Assembly (NCBI RefSeq): GCF_025465945.1
Contig: NZ_JANLNW010000028.1
Location: forward strand, 1 to 64,000
Reading direction: 5' to 3'
DNA from: Pseudomonas sp. 6D_7.1_Bac1
GTDB lineage: Bacteria; Pseudomonadota; Gammaproteobacteria; Pseudomonadales; Pseudomonadaceae
DNA length: 64,000 nt
The position numbers and the translations under genes are program-made. Positions 46,059 to 55,617 of the stretch are shown piece by piece. How positions within the stretch are numbered: the first letter of the stretch is position 1; each line of letters opens with the position of its first letter. The notes under the pieces are model-generated. The model worked only from the letters and a program-made list of their open reading frames with translations, was not told where the DNA came from and did no database searches.

Positions 46059-46559
46059 TCAGTCAACCGCCTTGGCGAGCGTTTCGTTTTTGTTATGGAT
46101 ACCGCTCTGATCGAGGGTCAGATCGGCCACGGTCAGATCGGCCGGGGTGACTTGAATCACGTAGCGCCATTGGGTTTCGCGCAGGTCGCGATATGCCGCG
46201 AGCACGCCAACGTAGCGGCTGCCGCTTTCGACGCTGAGCTTGAACTCGGCGGTTTCGCCCGGACGCAGCTCCAGCTCTTCGCTGGCCACCAGGTCCGGTG
46301 ACAGGGATTCCTTGGCGCGCTCGTACAGGCTGAAGAAGTCAGCGTTTTCGAAGGCCACCGGGTGTTTGAGCTCAATCAACCGTACGACAATCGGCGACGG
46401 CCGGCCGTTGAGGTCCGGGTTGACCTGATCGCTGGCGGTCAGCTTGAGGTTGAGCTTGGTGACGGTGGAGTACGGCGAAATCGTCGAGCAACCGGCCAGC
46501 CACACCAGGGCGATGAGCGCAGCCAGCATCTTGATTAATACGGTCTTGCAGCCAGACAT
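46059..46559 (-). CDS. tssJ: T6SS outer-membrane lipoprotein TssJ
   Basis: 166-aa lipoprotein: signal with lipobox LAGC (acylated Cys about residue 24 from this start) and a transthyretin-like domain opening with LKLTASDQVNPDLNGRPSPIVVRLIEL, the typical SciN/TssJ pattern. It binds the periplasmic end of TssM. Three alternative ATGs exist at 46568, 46565 and 46559; the last has an AAGG site at ideal distance, while the first overlaps the fha stop (ATGA) and could be translationally coupled. Confidence 0.93.
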   Translation of the reverse strand: MSGCKTVLIKMLAALIALVWLAGCSTISPYSTVTKLNLKLTASDQVNPDLNGRPSPIVVRLIELKHPVAFENADFFSLYERAKESLSPDLVASEELELRPGETAEFKLSVESGSRYVGVLAAYRDLRETQWRYVIQVTPADLTVADLTLDQSGIHNKNETLAKAVD

Positions 46560-46564
46560 GCGCA

Positions 46565-47764
46565 TCATCCTTGGTGTTCGGTGTGAAGGGTGGAAATCAG
46601 ACGGATCTGTTCTTCGTAGGCCTGGGCGAAGTCCCGCGCCAGCAGGCGCTCGCTCCAGTCATCGTCCTGACGCAGCGCCTGGTGATAACGGCCATAAGCT
46701 CTCCAGCGACTGCCCGACGTGGCGAGCAGCGGCTTGTTGCCGTCGCGCTCGAAACGCAGGGTCAGTTGCTGTGGCGAGAAGTGTTCGAGGGTGCCGCGTA
46801 CCGCCGCGCGGCTGGCGGTGAGCAAGGCCACCTGATGCGCCTGCAAATCACGGAACGCCCGCGAGATCGCCTGCCCGGCCGGCAACTGACCGGGTTTGTC
46901 GCCCTGCAGCAGAATGCCCAGTGCTTCGCTGGCATCGACGGCAAATTTCAGCGGGTTTTTGCCGGTGCCTTGAACCGTGGTCTGCGCCAGACGCAGTTCG
47001 TTTTTCAGCTCCGAACGGGTGCGCAGGCTCTGCTGCAATCCGCCGACGCTTTGCTTGAGCAAGCGTGCGGCGTTGATCGCCAGGGCTTCGCGGCTGTCGT
47101 GATCGAGGCCTTTGAGGTCGACGCCCAGCGCATCACCGAAATGTTCCCAGAAGCCTTCGCTTTGGCGCTCGACAGCCTTGGGCGCCGGTGCAGGTTCCGG
47201 CGCGGCAGGCGCGGCCACCAGTTCCGGCACCAGCAAGCTTTCCATGTCGATGCGCGCGTAGTCGGCACGCTGACGCGGCTCTTGGCGCGGTGCGTTGAGG
47301 GCGCTCAGTTCGTCGATTTCCGAGTAGACCCGCTCCTGCTGATCGAGCGCGTTGAGCGGATCGAGGTCGAGGAACGCATCGTCTGGAATGATGCTGCCGG
47401 CTGCTTGTGGACGACCGACTTCGGTATCGAAGGTGGCCGGATCGCGCACCAGCCGCGCACGGATTTCGAAATCCCCCAGCACGTAGACGCTGCCGTGTTC
47501 GATGCGCTGTGCTTCACCCTTGCGCAGACGCGCGCCGCTTTCGCTGGCCTGAATACCGTTGCTGCTGGTATCGGTCAGGAAAAACGTGCCGTCGCGATAG
47601 CTGATCAGCGCGTGATGGTTGGACAGGTGACGCTTGCGGTCCGGAATGATCCAGTCGCAATCCTCGCCCCGCCCGATCACGCCGCCGGCCTGCTTGAAGG
47701 TCTTTTGGCACAAATCCGTGGGCACGAACTGCTTGGTGTTCAGCATTTCGAAAACCAGTTCCAT
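46565..47764 (-). CDS. fha: T6SS FHA-domain protein (Fha2/TagH type)
   Basis: 399 aa. N-terminal FHA phosphothreonine-binding domain (about 15-100: GGVIGRGEDCDWIIPD, LSNHHALISY, SNGIQ), acidic linker, and C-terminal TagH-type domain (about 190-399, FWEHFGDALGVDLKGL). It should read phosphorylation by the kinase encoded downstream and link it to assembly, as for Fha in other T6SS. AAGGAG ribosome site before ATG at 47764. Confidence 0.94.
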   Translation of the reverse strand: MELVFEMLNTKQFVPTDLCQKTFKQAGGVIGRGEDCDWIIPDRKRHLSNHHALISYRDGTFFLTDTSSNGIQASESGARLRKGEAQRIEHGSVYVLGDFEIRARLVRDPATFDTEVGRPQAAGSIIPDDAFLDLDPLNALDQQERVYSEIDELSALNAPRQEPRQRADYARIDMESLLVPELVAAPAAPEPAPAPKAVERQSEGFWEHFGDALGVDLKGLDHDSREALAINAARLLKQSVGGLQQSLRTRSELKNELRLAQTTVQGTGKNPLKFAVDASEALGILLQGDKPGQLPAGQAISRAFRDLQAHQVALLTASRAAVRGTLEHFSPQQLTLRFERDGNKPLLATSGSRWRAYGRYHQALRQDDDWSERLLARDFAQAYEEQIRLISTLHTEHQG

Positions 47765-47781
47765 GATGTCGCTCCTTGCGG

Positions 47782-47922
47782 TCACTTGCCGCGATTGACC
47801 GCCTGCGGATCACCCAATGGGCGATAGGTGTTGTCGTTGAATTTGTAATTGCCGCTACAGCCGCCGAGGCCGCTTAGAACGACGAGGGTCAGCAGGACGG
47901 CTTGCCAGTGACGAACAGACAT
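47782..47922 (-). CDS. Small T6SS-cluster lipoprotein (OrfX-like)
   Basis: 46-aa lipoprotein precursor. Signal MSVRHWQAVLLTLVVLSGLGGC with lipobox LGGC (acylated Cys 22), then only about 24 mature residues ending NRGK. Position between the sigma-54 activator and fha equals orfX2 in the P. aeruginosa HSI-II cluster, to my recollection; function unknown. GGAG-like site upstream of the ATG. The gene is too short for most ORF callers. Confidence 0.8.
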   Translation of the reverse strand: MSVRHWQAVLLTLVVLSGLGGCSGNYKFNDNTYRPLGDPQAVNRGK

Positions 47923-48036
47923 CAGAAGGTCTCCAGGGCTAAACAATGCACAAAGCGCCGGCCCTTGAGGGCGGCGCTGACAGAAGTGGATGAGGTGAAA
48001 TCGAGCGCTCCAGCCAGAGGCCTTGAGCCAAGCCTC
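47923..48036. other. Hairpin-rich spacer between small lipoprotein and REPIN
   Basis: Holds two more imperfect inverted repeats, at about 47957-47979 (GC-rich) and 48015-48036, giving three consecutive hairpins with the REPIN that follows. No gene seen. Confidence 0.4.
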
Positions 48037-48168
48037 TGTGGCGAGGGAGCTTGCTCCCGCTCGAGTGCGCAGCAGTCGTAAACCAGCGGATGCGGTTTCA
48101 TTGAAACACCGCGGCGCATGGTTTTGGGGCTGCTTCGCAGCCCAGCGGGAGCAAGCTCCCTCGCCACA
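48037..48168. repeat. REPIN inside the T6SS operon, GTGGCGAGGGAGC arm type
   Basis: Inverted arms TGTGGCGAGGGAGCTTGCTC and complement around a roughly 90-bp centre. Same arm type as 9880-9974. It lies between the sigma-54 activator gene and the small-lipoprotein gene, inside the minus-strand T6SS transcription unit. Confidence 0.85.
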
Positions 48169-48192
48169 GGTCGTGCCTGGTTCAACATTGGG

Positions 48193-49710
48193 CTATGCAT
48201 CGAAATCTCCGAGATTGATGTTCAGGCGCCCGAGGCGGTACAGCAGCGTGCGGCGCGGCAGGCCGAGTTCACGGGCCGCGAGGGTTTGGTTGCCGTCGTT
48301 TTTGCGCAGGCAATCGAGCAACAGACTGCGTTCGACCTGCTCCAGACGTTCGCGCAGGTTCAGGCTGCTTTCCTCAGGCGCGACGTCGATGCGCAACGAA
48401 AAATGCTCGGCCAGCAACTCGCCGCCTTCGCAGAGCAGTACGGCGCGTTCGACCAGCCCCTTGAGCTCTCGAACGTTGCCGGGGAACGCATAGCTCGACA
48501 GGTGATCGAGCGCCGCGTCGGACCAGCGCACCGCATCGCGTTGCAGGAAGGCACAGGCCTTGTCGGCAAAATGTCGGGCCAGATCAAGGATGTCGCCTTC
48601 ACGCTGACGCAAGGCCGGCAGCTCAATCGGAAACTGCGCGAGGCGGTAGTACAGGTCTTCGCGGAACTTGCCTTCGCTGACCAGCACCGCCAGGTCCCGG
48701 TGGGTCGCGGCGATGATGCGCACGTCGATTTTATGGGTGTCGTTGGAGCCCAGCGGACGAATCTCGCCTTCCTGCAAGACCCGCAGCAACTTGGCTTGCA
48801 GGGACAGCGGCATGTCGCCGATTTCGTCCAGCAACAAGGTGCCGCCATTGGCCGCATCGAACAGCCCGGCGCGGTCACGGTCGGCACCGGTGAAGGCGCC
48901 TTTGCGGTAGCCGAACAGTTCGCTTTCCAGCAGGTTCTCGGGGAATGCTGCACAGTTCTGCACGATGAACGCCTGGGAACGGCGCGGCCCGCAATCGTGG
49001 ATGGCCCGCGCCACCACTTCCTTGCCGGTGCCGGTTTCGCCGCGCAACAACACGGTGTACGGGCTGTGCAGCACCTTGCTGATCAACTGGTAGGTCTGGC
49101 GCATCGCCGAGCTCTTGCCGATCAATCCATAACCGCTGGCGCTGGGCACATTGCTGGTCTTCGGCGATACATCGCCCACCGGCTGGCGCAGGCGTTGCAG
49201 CAGGTGCAATTGCCCGAGCACGAACGAACCCAGTTGCCCGAGCGAATCGGCGAACCCCTGCAATTCGACCTGTTCGCGGCTGGCGCACAACAACAGGCCA
49301 ACCACCGCTTTTTGCGGATTGACCAACGGCACGCACAGCAGTGACTGCCACGGCGTTGCCTGAGCCGGCAGGAAACTGGTTTCGTGCAGGCTGCCACTGA
49401 GCCCCGTGAGGCTGAGCACGCGGTTCTGGCACAGGGCAAACTGCAGCAGTTGCTCGCCGTTGTAGTCGGCTGGCAGGCTCGCGGTTTCCCGTGGTTGCAG
49501 GATGCCCTGCAAACACTCGGCGTTCAGCCCGAGGCTGGTGTGGGTGGCGTCGAGCAGGTACAGCTGGCTCAGCTCACAGCCACTGAGTTCGGCCACCGCC
49601 CGCACGAAGTCACCCAGCAGCGCCGCGCCGTCAGCCGCGCGCGACAAGCTGGCGAACTGCGCCAGCAAGGCTTCGGCATAGACCAGCGGTTGCGGCACTC
49701 GAGTGAACAT
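48193..49710 (-). CDS. sfa: T6SS sigma-54-dependent transcription activator (Sfa-like)
   Basis: 505-aa bacterial enhancer-binding protein. N-terminal GAF-like sensory domain (about 15-160), AAA+ core with Walker A GETGTGKE near 224, the sigma-54 contact loop GAFTGA near 266, Walker [10 protein letters not shown] near 284, and a Fis-type C-terminal helix-turn-helix ([20 protein letters not shown]). It is the regulator normally found in HSI-II-like clusters and should drive -24/-12 promoters, probably hcp/vgrG or T6SS genes elsewhere; no convincing -24/-12 site was seen before tssA. Confidence 0.94.
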   Translation of the reverse strand: MFTRVPQPLVYAEALLAQFASLSRAADGAALLGDFVRAVAELSGCELSQLYLLDATHTSLGLNAECLQGILQPRETASLPADYNGEQLLQFALCQNRVLSLTGLSGSLHETSFLPAQATPWQSLLCVPLVNPQKAVVGLLLCASREQVELQGFADSLGQLGSFVLGQLHLLQRLRQPVGDVSPKTSNVPSASGYGLIGKSSAMRQTYQLISKVLHSPYTVLLRGETGTGKEVVARAIHDCGPRRSQAFIVQNCAAFPENLLESELFGYRKGAFTGADRDRAGLFDAANGGTLLLDEIGDMPLSLQAKLLRVLQEGEIRPLGSNDTHKIDVRIIAATHRDLAVLVSEGKFREDLYYRLAQFPIELPALRQREGDILDLARHFADKACAFLQRDAVRWSDAALDHLSSYAFPGNVRELKGLVERAVLLCEGGELLAEHFSLRIDVAPEESSLNLRERLEQVERSLLLDCLRKNDGNQTLAARELGLPRRTLLYRLGRLNINLGDFDA

Positions 49711-49720
49711 CACACCCACC

Positions 49721-52375
49721 TCAGGCGAACTCGCAGGTCACGCTGGCGGCGCCATCGAGCGTCGCGTGAACGCGCTTGAGGCTTTCGCCGGTAGCCATCG
49801 CATCAAGCAGGCGATCAGCGACCAGCGGCAGCACATGCAGATCGAGCAAGTGGTCGATCAGGCGCGCGCCGCTGTCGCTTTGGGTGCAACGCTCGGCCAG
49901 GTGATCGACGAGGTTCTGGCAATAGCTGAAGTCCAGCTGACGGCGGTTCAGGCGTTCGCCCAAACGCCCCAGTTTGATTTCGATCAGTTCGCGCAGCACC
50001 GGGCCGCCGACCGGGTAGTACGGGACCACGCGCATACGCGCCAGCAGGGCCGGCTTGAAATGTTTGCTGAGCACCGGGCGAATGGTTTCTTCAAGGACTT
50101 CGGCGGTCGGCCGCGCACCGTTCTCGCAGAGTTCGCTGATGCGGTCGCTGCCCAGGTTCGAGGTCATCAGGATCAGCGTGTTGCGGAAGTCGATTTCACG
50201 CCCTTCCCCGTCGTTGGCCACGCCTTTGTCGAAGATTTGGTAGAACAGGTTGAGCACGTCCGGGTCGGCCTTCTCGACTTCATCGAGCAGCACCACCGAG
50301 TACGGTTTCTGCCGCACGGCTTCGGTCAGCATGCCGCCTTCGCCGTAACCGACGTAGCCCGGCGGTGCACCGATCAGGCGCGAGACGGTGTGCTTTTCCT
50401 GGAACTCGGACATGTTGATGGTGGTGATGAAACGATCACCGCCGTACAACAAGTCGGCCAGCGCCAGCGCAGTTTCGGTCTTGCCGACGCCGCTCGGGCC
50501 GACCAGCAGGAACACGCCCACCGGCGCATCGGGTTTGTTCAGGCCGGCGGCGGTGGCGCGCATCGAGCGGTCCAGCGCATGAACGGCTTGTTCCTGACCG
50601 CGAATACGGGTGCGCAGATCGGTGGCGAAACTTGCGACCTTGGCGTTGTGCTCACGGGCCAGTTGCGCCAATGGCACGCCGGTCCAGGCGCTGATCACTT
50701 CAGCCACCAGACGCGGGCACACCTCGAAACTCACCAGCCGTTCTTTGACCTGGGCATCGGTCAGGGCGCGGTGGGTTTCGTTCAGCGCGGCTTCCAGGGC
50801 TTCGATGCTTTGCGCTTCGTCCACGCTCGCTTCAAGGGTTTCGATCACGGTGCCTTCGGCGTCTTCTTCGACCGAAAGTGTTGGCTCGACGGCAGCGGCT
50901 TCACGAGCCTTGGCCAGTTGCTGACGCAGCTCCAGCAAGCGCTCGGCCAGCTCTTTTTGCTCGGTCCAGAGGGTTTCCAGGGCGACCCTTTCGTCTTCGG
51001 CGGCGGCCAAACGATCTTCCAGAGCGTCCAGCGCTTCGTGATCGATCAGCAAACCGGCCTCGGCGTCGCGGCGCAGGGCCTGACGCTGACGCCCGCCTTC
51101 GGCCAGTTCACCGCGCAGGCGCTCCAGGCTTTCCGGCGCAGCGGCAAGGCTGATGCGCACGCGGGCGCAGGCGGTGTCGAGCACGTCGACGGCTTTGTCC
51201 GGCAGTTGCCGGCCGGCCAGGTAACGCGCCGACAGCTCCGCCGCTGCGACCACCGCGTCATCACGCAGATAAATGCCGTGGCTCTTCTCGTAGACCTGAG
51301 CCAGGCCGCGCAGGATGGTCACCGCTTCGCTGACGGTCGGTTCGTGCAATTGCACCGGCTGGAAGCGACGGGCCAGGGCCGGGTCTTTTTCGAAGTATTT
51401 TTTGTACTCGGCCCAGGTGGTGGCGGCGATGGTGCGCAACTCACCACGGGCCAGGGCGGGCTTGAGCAGGTTGGCGGCGTCCGAACCACCGGCATTGCCG
51501 CCCGCGCCGATCAGGGTGTGGGCTTCGTCGATGAACAGGATGATTGGTTTTGGTGAGGCTTTGACTTCGTCGATCACGCCTTTGAGGCGACGTTCGAATT
51601 CACCTTTGACGCTGGCGCCGGCTTGCAGCAGGCCCATGTCCAGCGACAGCAGTTCAACGCCCTTGAGCACTTGCGGCACTTCACCGGCCGCGATGCGCGA
51701 GGCCAGGCCTTCGACGATCGCGGTTTTACCGACGCCGGCTTCACCGACCACAATCGGGTTGTTTTTGCGGCGACGCGCAAGGATGTCGACCATCTGCCGA
51801 ATCGCGCCATCGCGGCACAGCACCGGGTCGAGTTTGCCGTCGCGGGCTTGTTGGGTCAGGTTGTGGGTGAAGCGCTCCAGCAGGGATTCGCCCGGTACGG
51901 CCGGTTTGCCGGTGGCCGGTTGTTCCTTCTGCGACAGGGCAAAATCTTTCAGGCGATCAATGTTCAACTTGGCCAGCAACGGCTGATAACGGCTGCCGGC
52001 ATAGCGCATCGGGTTGCGCAGCAAGGCGAGGATCAACGCGGCCTGTTCGACCTGGCTCTGGCCCAGTTCGAGATTGGCCACCAGCAACGCGTCTTGCAGC
52101 CACTGCACCAGTTCCGGGGCGAACACCGGGTTGCGCGAGGCGCTGTGCTCGACCCGCGATTGCAGCGCGGCGCTGAGTTCACCGGCGTCGACTTCGGCGT
52201 CTTGCAGCGCGCGTGCGAGCAGGCCTTGCGGGCGTTCCAGCAGGCCCAGCAGCAGGTCTTCGACGAGGATCTTGCTGCCGCCACGGGCAACACAGCGTTC
52301 GGCCGAACTTTCCAGGTCACGACGGGTTTCGGCGTCCAGCGCCTGGATCAGTTGTTGCAGGTCTACGTTGATCAT
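49721..52375 (-). CDS. tssH: T6SS sheath-disassembly ATPase TssH (ClpV)
   Basis: 884-aa AAA+ ClpV. N-domain (about 1-155) followed by D1 with Walker A GEAGVGKT near 213, a long coiled-coil middle domain (about 410-530), and D2 with Walker A GPSGVGKT near 617 and Walker B VVLLDEVEK near 685. It extracts and recycles contracted TssB/TssC sheath. The ATG at 52375 follows ribosome-site-like AGGACGTG; three more upstream codons are not conserved. 13 bp after tssG. Confidence 0.97.
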   Translation of the reverse strand: MINVDLQQLIQALDAETRRDLESSAERCVARGGSKILVEDLLLGLLERPQGLLARALQDAEVDAGELSAALQSRVEHSASRNPVFAPELVQWLQDALLVANLELGQSQVEQAALILALLRNPMRYAGSRYQPLLAKLNIDRLKDFALSQKEQPATGKPAVPGESLLERFTHNLTQQARDGKLDPVLCRDGAIRQMVDILARRRKNNPIVVGEAGVGKTAIVEGLASRIAAGEVPQVLKGVELLSLDMGLLQAGASVKGEFERRLKGVIDEVKASPKPIILFIDEAHTLIGAGGNAGGSDAANLLKPALARGELRTIAATTWAEYKKYFEKDPALARRFQPVQLHEPTVSEAVTILRGLAQVYEKSHGIYLRDDAVVAAAELSARYLAGRQLPDKAVDVLDTACARVRISLAAAPESLERLRGELAEGGRQRQALRRDAEAGLLIDHEALDALEDRLAAAEDERVALETLWTEQKELAERLLELRQQLAKAREAAAVEPTLSVEEDAEGTVIETLEASVDEAQSIEALEAALNETHRALTDAQVKERLVSFEVCPRLVAEVISAWTGVPLAQLAREHNAKVASFATDLRTRIRGQEQAVHALDRSMRATAAGLNKPDAPVGVFLLVGPSGVGKTETALALADLLYGGDRFITTINMSEFQEKHTVSRLIGAPPGYVGYGEGGMLTEAVRQKPYSVVLLDEVEKADPDVLNLFYQIFDKGVANDGEGREIDFRNTLILMTSNLGSDRISELCENGARPTAEVLEETIRPVLSKHFKPALLARMRVVPYYPVGGPVLRELIEIKLGRLGERLNRRQLDFSYCQNLVDHLAERCTQSDSGARLIDHLLDLHVLPLVADRLLDAMATGESLKRVHATLDGAASVTCEFA

Positions 52376-52388
52376 AGGTCTCACGTCC

Positions 52389-53396
52389 TTAATGAATTTT
52401 GCTACCCAGCGTCACCACGCCGTCCGCGTGTTCGCGGCCCAGCCAACTGGTCCACCCCAGGCGACAGGCGTTCTGCTCACCGATGCGCAGTTCGCGGATT
52501 TCTTCCTGGCGCAGGACCAGGCGAATGTCGTAATCGAGCGGGTCACGCAGGGTGAACCGCACCAGCGCGCACAGCGGCTGGTAGCCGAAACCGATCGGCA
52601 GGAATTCGTGAAAGCGTTGCCAGTCGAGCTCGCGGATGTGAATCCGGAACTTGCCGCTGCGGTCGCGCACGCTCTCGCCCAGCACCAGGTCTTCACCGAG
52701 CGCACTGTTGGCGCGGCCCAGACGGTTGCGCTGCTCGTCGAGGATTTCGACGCGGCGCTCGATGCACTGCTCGATGGTCAGTTCGGCATGTTTGAAGTAG
52801 TAACGCAGCACGGCTTCGATCAACGCCGCCGAGTGCGCTCGCAAACTCAACAGGCCGAGGTACGGCAGCAGGCGTTTCCAGTTCAGTTCCTGGGCCTTGC
52901 GGATGTCTTCGCCACCCAGGCCGATCAGCGCAAACAGCTGCGAGGAAAACGGGTCGAGGGCGCCACTTTCGAAGCTGGCGCGGTAGCGATACTTGCGCCA
53001 GATCGGCAGCATCAGCCGTTGCAGGCGATGGTGGAACAGGTCGAGGAAGTGACGCGTCGGGTTGCCGTCTTCGCTGTCGCCCAGGGCTTGCTCACCATAG
53101 AACGCCGGCAGCGGCGAGCCGGAACCCACCAGGCCGATCAGGTTGAAACGCAGGCGCGCGCGCAGCTGCCCGTGCTCGCGGAAAAACTCCACGCGATCGA
53201 CGTCGCTGCCAGGGAAACCCAGGCTCGGGTTGGCCTGGAATTCCAGCTGGTCGTACAGATCCTCTTCGCTCAGGTACGGGTGGGCATCGCGCAGCCGATC
53301 GACGACCAGCAGCACGGCCTGAAACAGCGAGTACTCGCGTATTCCTCGGGTCAGCCCGCTTAAAGCAGAGGCTGAAGGCCCATACGTGGTGTCCAT
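52389..53396 (-). CDS. tssG: T6SS baseplate protein TssG
   Basis: 335-aa TssG: the LFQAVLLVVDRL and FPGSDVDRVEFF patterns of the N terminus and the FLPIGFGYQPLCALVRFTL segment near the C terminus. With TssF and TssE it forms the baseplate wedge. It overlaps the end of tssF by 37 bp, the usual TssF-TssG coupling. Confidence 0.96.
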   Translation of the reverse strand: MDTTYGPSASALSGLTRGIREYSLFQAVLLVVDRLRDAHPYLSEEDLYDQLEFQANPSLGFPGSDVDRVEFFREHGQLRARLRFNLIGLVGSGSPLPAFYGEQALGDSEDGNPTRHFLDLFHHRLQRLMLPIWRKYRYRASFESGALDPFSSQLFALIGLGGEDIRKAQELNWKRLLPYLGLLSLRAHSAALIEAVLRYYFKHAELTIEQCIERRVEILDEQRNRLGRANSALGEDLVLGESVRDRSGKFRIHIRELDWQRFHEFLPIGFGYQPLCALVRFTLRDPLDYDIRLVLRQEEIRELRIGEQNACRLGWTSWLGREHADGVVTLGSKIH

Positions 53397-55147
53397 TGGT
53401 ACACCTCTCCCTGTGTGCTTTTTACCCGCAGCTCGTGGTACGAATTGAGACTGGCGTAAAGCGCGAAAAACTCGTTAAGAACCGAAGCGAACACGAACAG
53501 GTCGCCTTCGCCGATGTAGCCTTCCGGGTCGATGGTCAGCTCGGTGCGCAACCCGCGCAGCGGCAACCCTCGGTGCAGTCGGTCGACGTGCTGGTGCTTG
53601 ATCGACTTGAGCCCGCCGAGCAGGCGTTTGCTGACCTTCTGCGCGTGCTGGTCGTAGTAGCGCGGCAGGTCGTAGGTTTCGAGAATCACCTTCAGCGCGT
53701 CGACGTTGGCCAGCGACAGGTAGTTGAGCGACATGTTGCTGATCAGCTTCCACAGAAAGTCATGGCTCAGCGGCGGCGCGAAGCTTGAAGTCGCCGGGGT
53801 GATGTTGCGGAAACTGAGGAACTCCGGGGTCTCTTCGCAGGCCATGCAGATGTCGCCGAGCTTGAGCCGGCGCGGCAGGTTCTGGTTGGTGCACATCAGC
53901 TCGATCGACAGGGTCTCGTGGGCTTCGGTGTGGCGGATGCCGAAGCTCAGGTAGGTGTCGAGGCCGTCGTGCAGCAACGAAGTGCGCTGGCGGATGCTGT
54001 AATGCGGACGGCTTTGCGGCACGTCGAAACTCGGGTCGTGCTCGAAGGATTCGAACGGCACGTACTCTTGATAACCCAGACCGCCGGGCTTCCAGCCGGT
54101 GACGCCTTCGACCGAAAACACCCCGCAGTTTTCCAGGTCGTATTCGGCCGGCAGCAACAGGTATTCGTCCTGCTTGCCGTCGAGGCGAATCGGCAAGGCG
54201 TCGTGCTTGAACAGGTTGACGATGGGCGTGCAGTAGAGTTTCACGTTGTCCAGGGTCGGGCGCAGGCGCTGGATGCCGCTCTTGCGAATGTCGAAGCGCA
54301 GCTCCAGACCGTGCATCTGCTTGAGCGTGTCTTCGGGCAGTGCCTTGAGCAGATCCAGACCATTCAAATCGACGAACAGGAACTTGTCCTGGAAGGCGAA
54401 ATATTCCTGCAAGTAGCGATAACCACGGAAGGTGTTCAGCGGATACGGGATCAACGCCTCTTCTTCGGCAAAACCCACTGGCTGCACGCGGTCGCCGGGC
54501 ATCTTGAACGCCATCGGCGTACCGTTGACGCCATTGAGCGGCTTGCCGGCCGCGTCCAGCGGAATCAGCTCGATGCCTTCCAGATTGCGCAGCAGGCTCA
54601 GGTACAGCATCTGACTGATGTAACGCTCGCCGGCCAGGTGCAGGCGCAAACGGCTCAGGTCCAGCTCACCGATATGCCCGTCGCAACTCATCTCCAGGCG
54701 CAGGCTCAACAGCGAACCGTCGCCCTTTACCGAGTACGTCAGCGCGGTCAGGTCCAGCGGCAGGACTTCGGTCGGGTAGCAGGTACGAAAGCGGCAACGC
54801 ACGTCATCGATCGGCACACTCTCGACCGGCGTATCACGCTCGACCTGCAACGCCGGCCCGGAACGCTTCAACGGGTCGAACTGCAAAATGCTGAACGCCG
54901 GCAACGGCCGCATGTAGTTCGGCCACAACAAGTGCATCAGCGAGTGGCTGAGCTCCGGCAACTCGTCGTCGAGTTTCTGGCGCAGACGCCCGGTGAGGAA
55001 CGCAAAGCCTTCCAGCAACCGCTCCACATCCGGATCCCGCCCGGCCTGCCCCAGAAACGGCGCCAACGCCGGACTACGCTCGGCGAAACGACGACCTAAC
55101 TGCCGCAGTGCGGTGAGTTCGCTTTGGTAGTAGTGGTTAAAGGACAC
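53360..55147 (-). CDS. tssF: T6SS baseplate protein TssF
   Basis: 595-aa TssF with the hallmark N terminus NHYYQSELTALRQLGRRFAERSPALA and a full-length body. Its gene starts 66 bp after the second of two lipoprotein genes that separate it from tssE, an arrangement not seen in the usual operon. Overlaps tssG. Confidence 0.96.
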   Translation of the reverse strand: MSFNHYYQSELTALRQLGRRFAERSPALAPFLGQAGRDPDVERLLEGFAFLTGRLRQKLDDELPELSHSLMHLLWPNYMRPLPAFSILQFDPLKRSGPALQVERDTPVESVPIDDVRCRFRTCYPTEVLPLDLTALTYSVKGDGSLLSLRLEMSCDGHIGELDLSRLRLHLAGERYISQMLYLSLLRNLEGIELIPLDAAGKPLNGVNGTPMAFKMPGDRVQPVGFAEEEALIPYPLNTFRGYRYLQEYFAFQDKFLFVDLNGLDLLKALPEDTLKQMHGLELRFDIRKSGIQRLRPTLDNVKLYCTPIVNLFKHDALPIRLDGKQDEYLLLPAEYDLENCGVFSVEGVTGWKPGGLGYQEYVPFESFEHDPSFDVPQSRPHYSIRQRTSLLHDGLDTYLSFGIRHTEAHETLSIELMCTNQNLPRRLKLGDICMACEETPEFLSFRNITPATSSFAPPLSHDFLWKLISNMSLNYLSLANVDALKVILETYDLPRYYDQHAQKVSKRLLGGLKSIKHQHVDRLHRGLPLRGLRTELTIDPEGYIGEGDLFVFASVLNEFFALYASLNSYHELRVKSTQGEVYQWTPRMGLQPLL

Positions 55148-55213
55148 GGGGGGTTACCTGTTTGTCGTTTTCGCAAAAATGTTCAGAGTCGGGACGTTCA
55201 ATAAACGCGTACG

Positions 55214-55597
55214 TCATGGGCAAAAAGATGGGTCATCAATCGTCCATGAGCGAACGGCTTTTTCTTCGACTTTTTCGACCCTCGTCAAAGCCGAGCGCAG
55301 CATCTGCGCATCGATGGTTTTAACGGCGTGGGCGGTTTTGATCGACAGGCTGTACTGGTCGCTTATCTGGCCCGACACGTCCTTCCCCGCCGACGTGTAG
55401 TTGGCAATGGAACGGCGCTCGTGCGGATTTAACGTGAAGCTGCGGGGTTGATCGTCGTAGTTGGAGTCATGGGCCAGGGACAGCTCCAGCGGCACTGCGC
55501 AGGTGTTCAGCAAGTACACGTCGTTGCGGTAGACCTGCTGCGCGGCGCAGGCAGTCAATGACACGAAGAACGCAAAAAGACCGGTCCACTTAATCAT
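55214..55597 (-). CDS. Candidate immunity lipoprotein 2 of the PAAR effector
   Basis: 127-aa lipoprotein precursor: MIKWTGLFAFFVSLTAC signal with lipobox LTAC, then AAQQVYRNDVYLLNTCAVPLELSL and a C-terminal SWTIDDPSFCP. Three mature cysteines (two apart from the acylated one) recur in the paralogue. Same length and pattern as the next gene upstream, so it is a duplicate. Predicted periplasmic, membrane-anchored. Start chosen to match the paralogue, with an AAGG site 9 bp upstream; a longer frame starting 54 bp earlier is less likely. Confidence 0.75.
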   Translation of the reverse strand: MIKWTGLFAFFVSLTACAAQQVYRNDVYLLNTCAVPLELSLAHDSNYDDQPRSFTLNPHERRSIANYTSAGKDVSGQISDQYSLSIKTAHAVKTIDAQMLRSALTRVEKVEEKAVRSWTIDDPSFCP

Positions 55598-55617
55598 CGA
55601 GTTCATCCTTGGCAACT

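Noticed and set aside
27266..48168. CRISPR array
   Set aside because: The repeated elements are isolated inverted pairs scattered between genes, not regularly spaced direct repeats with spacers, and no cas gene is present.
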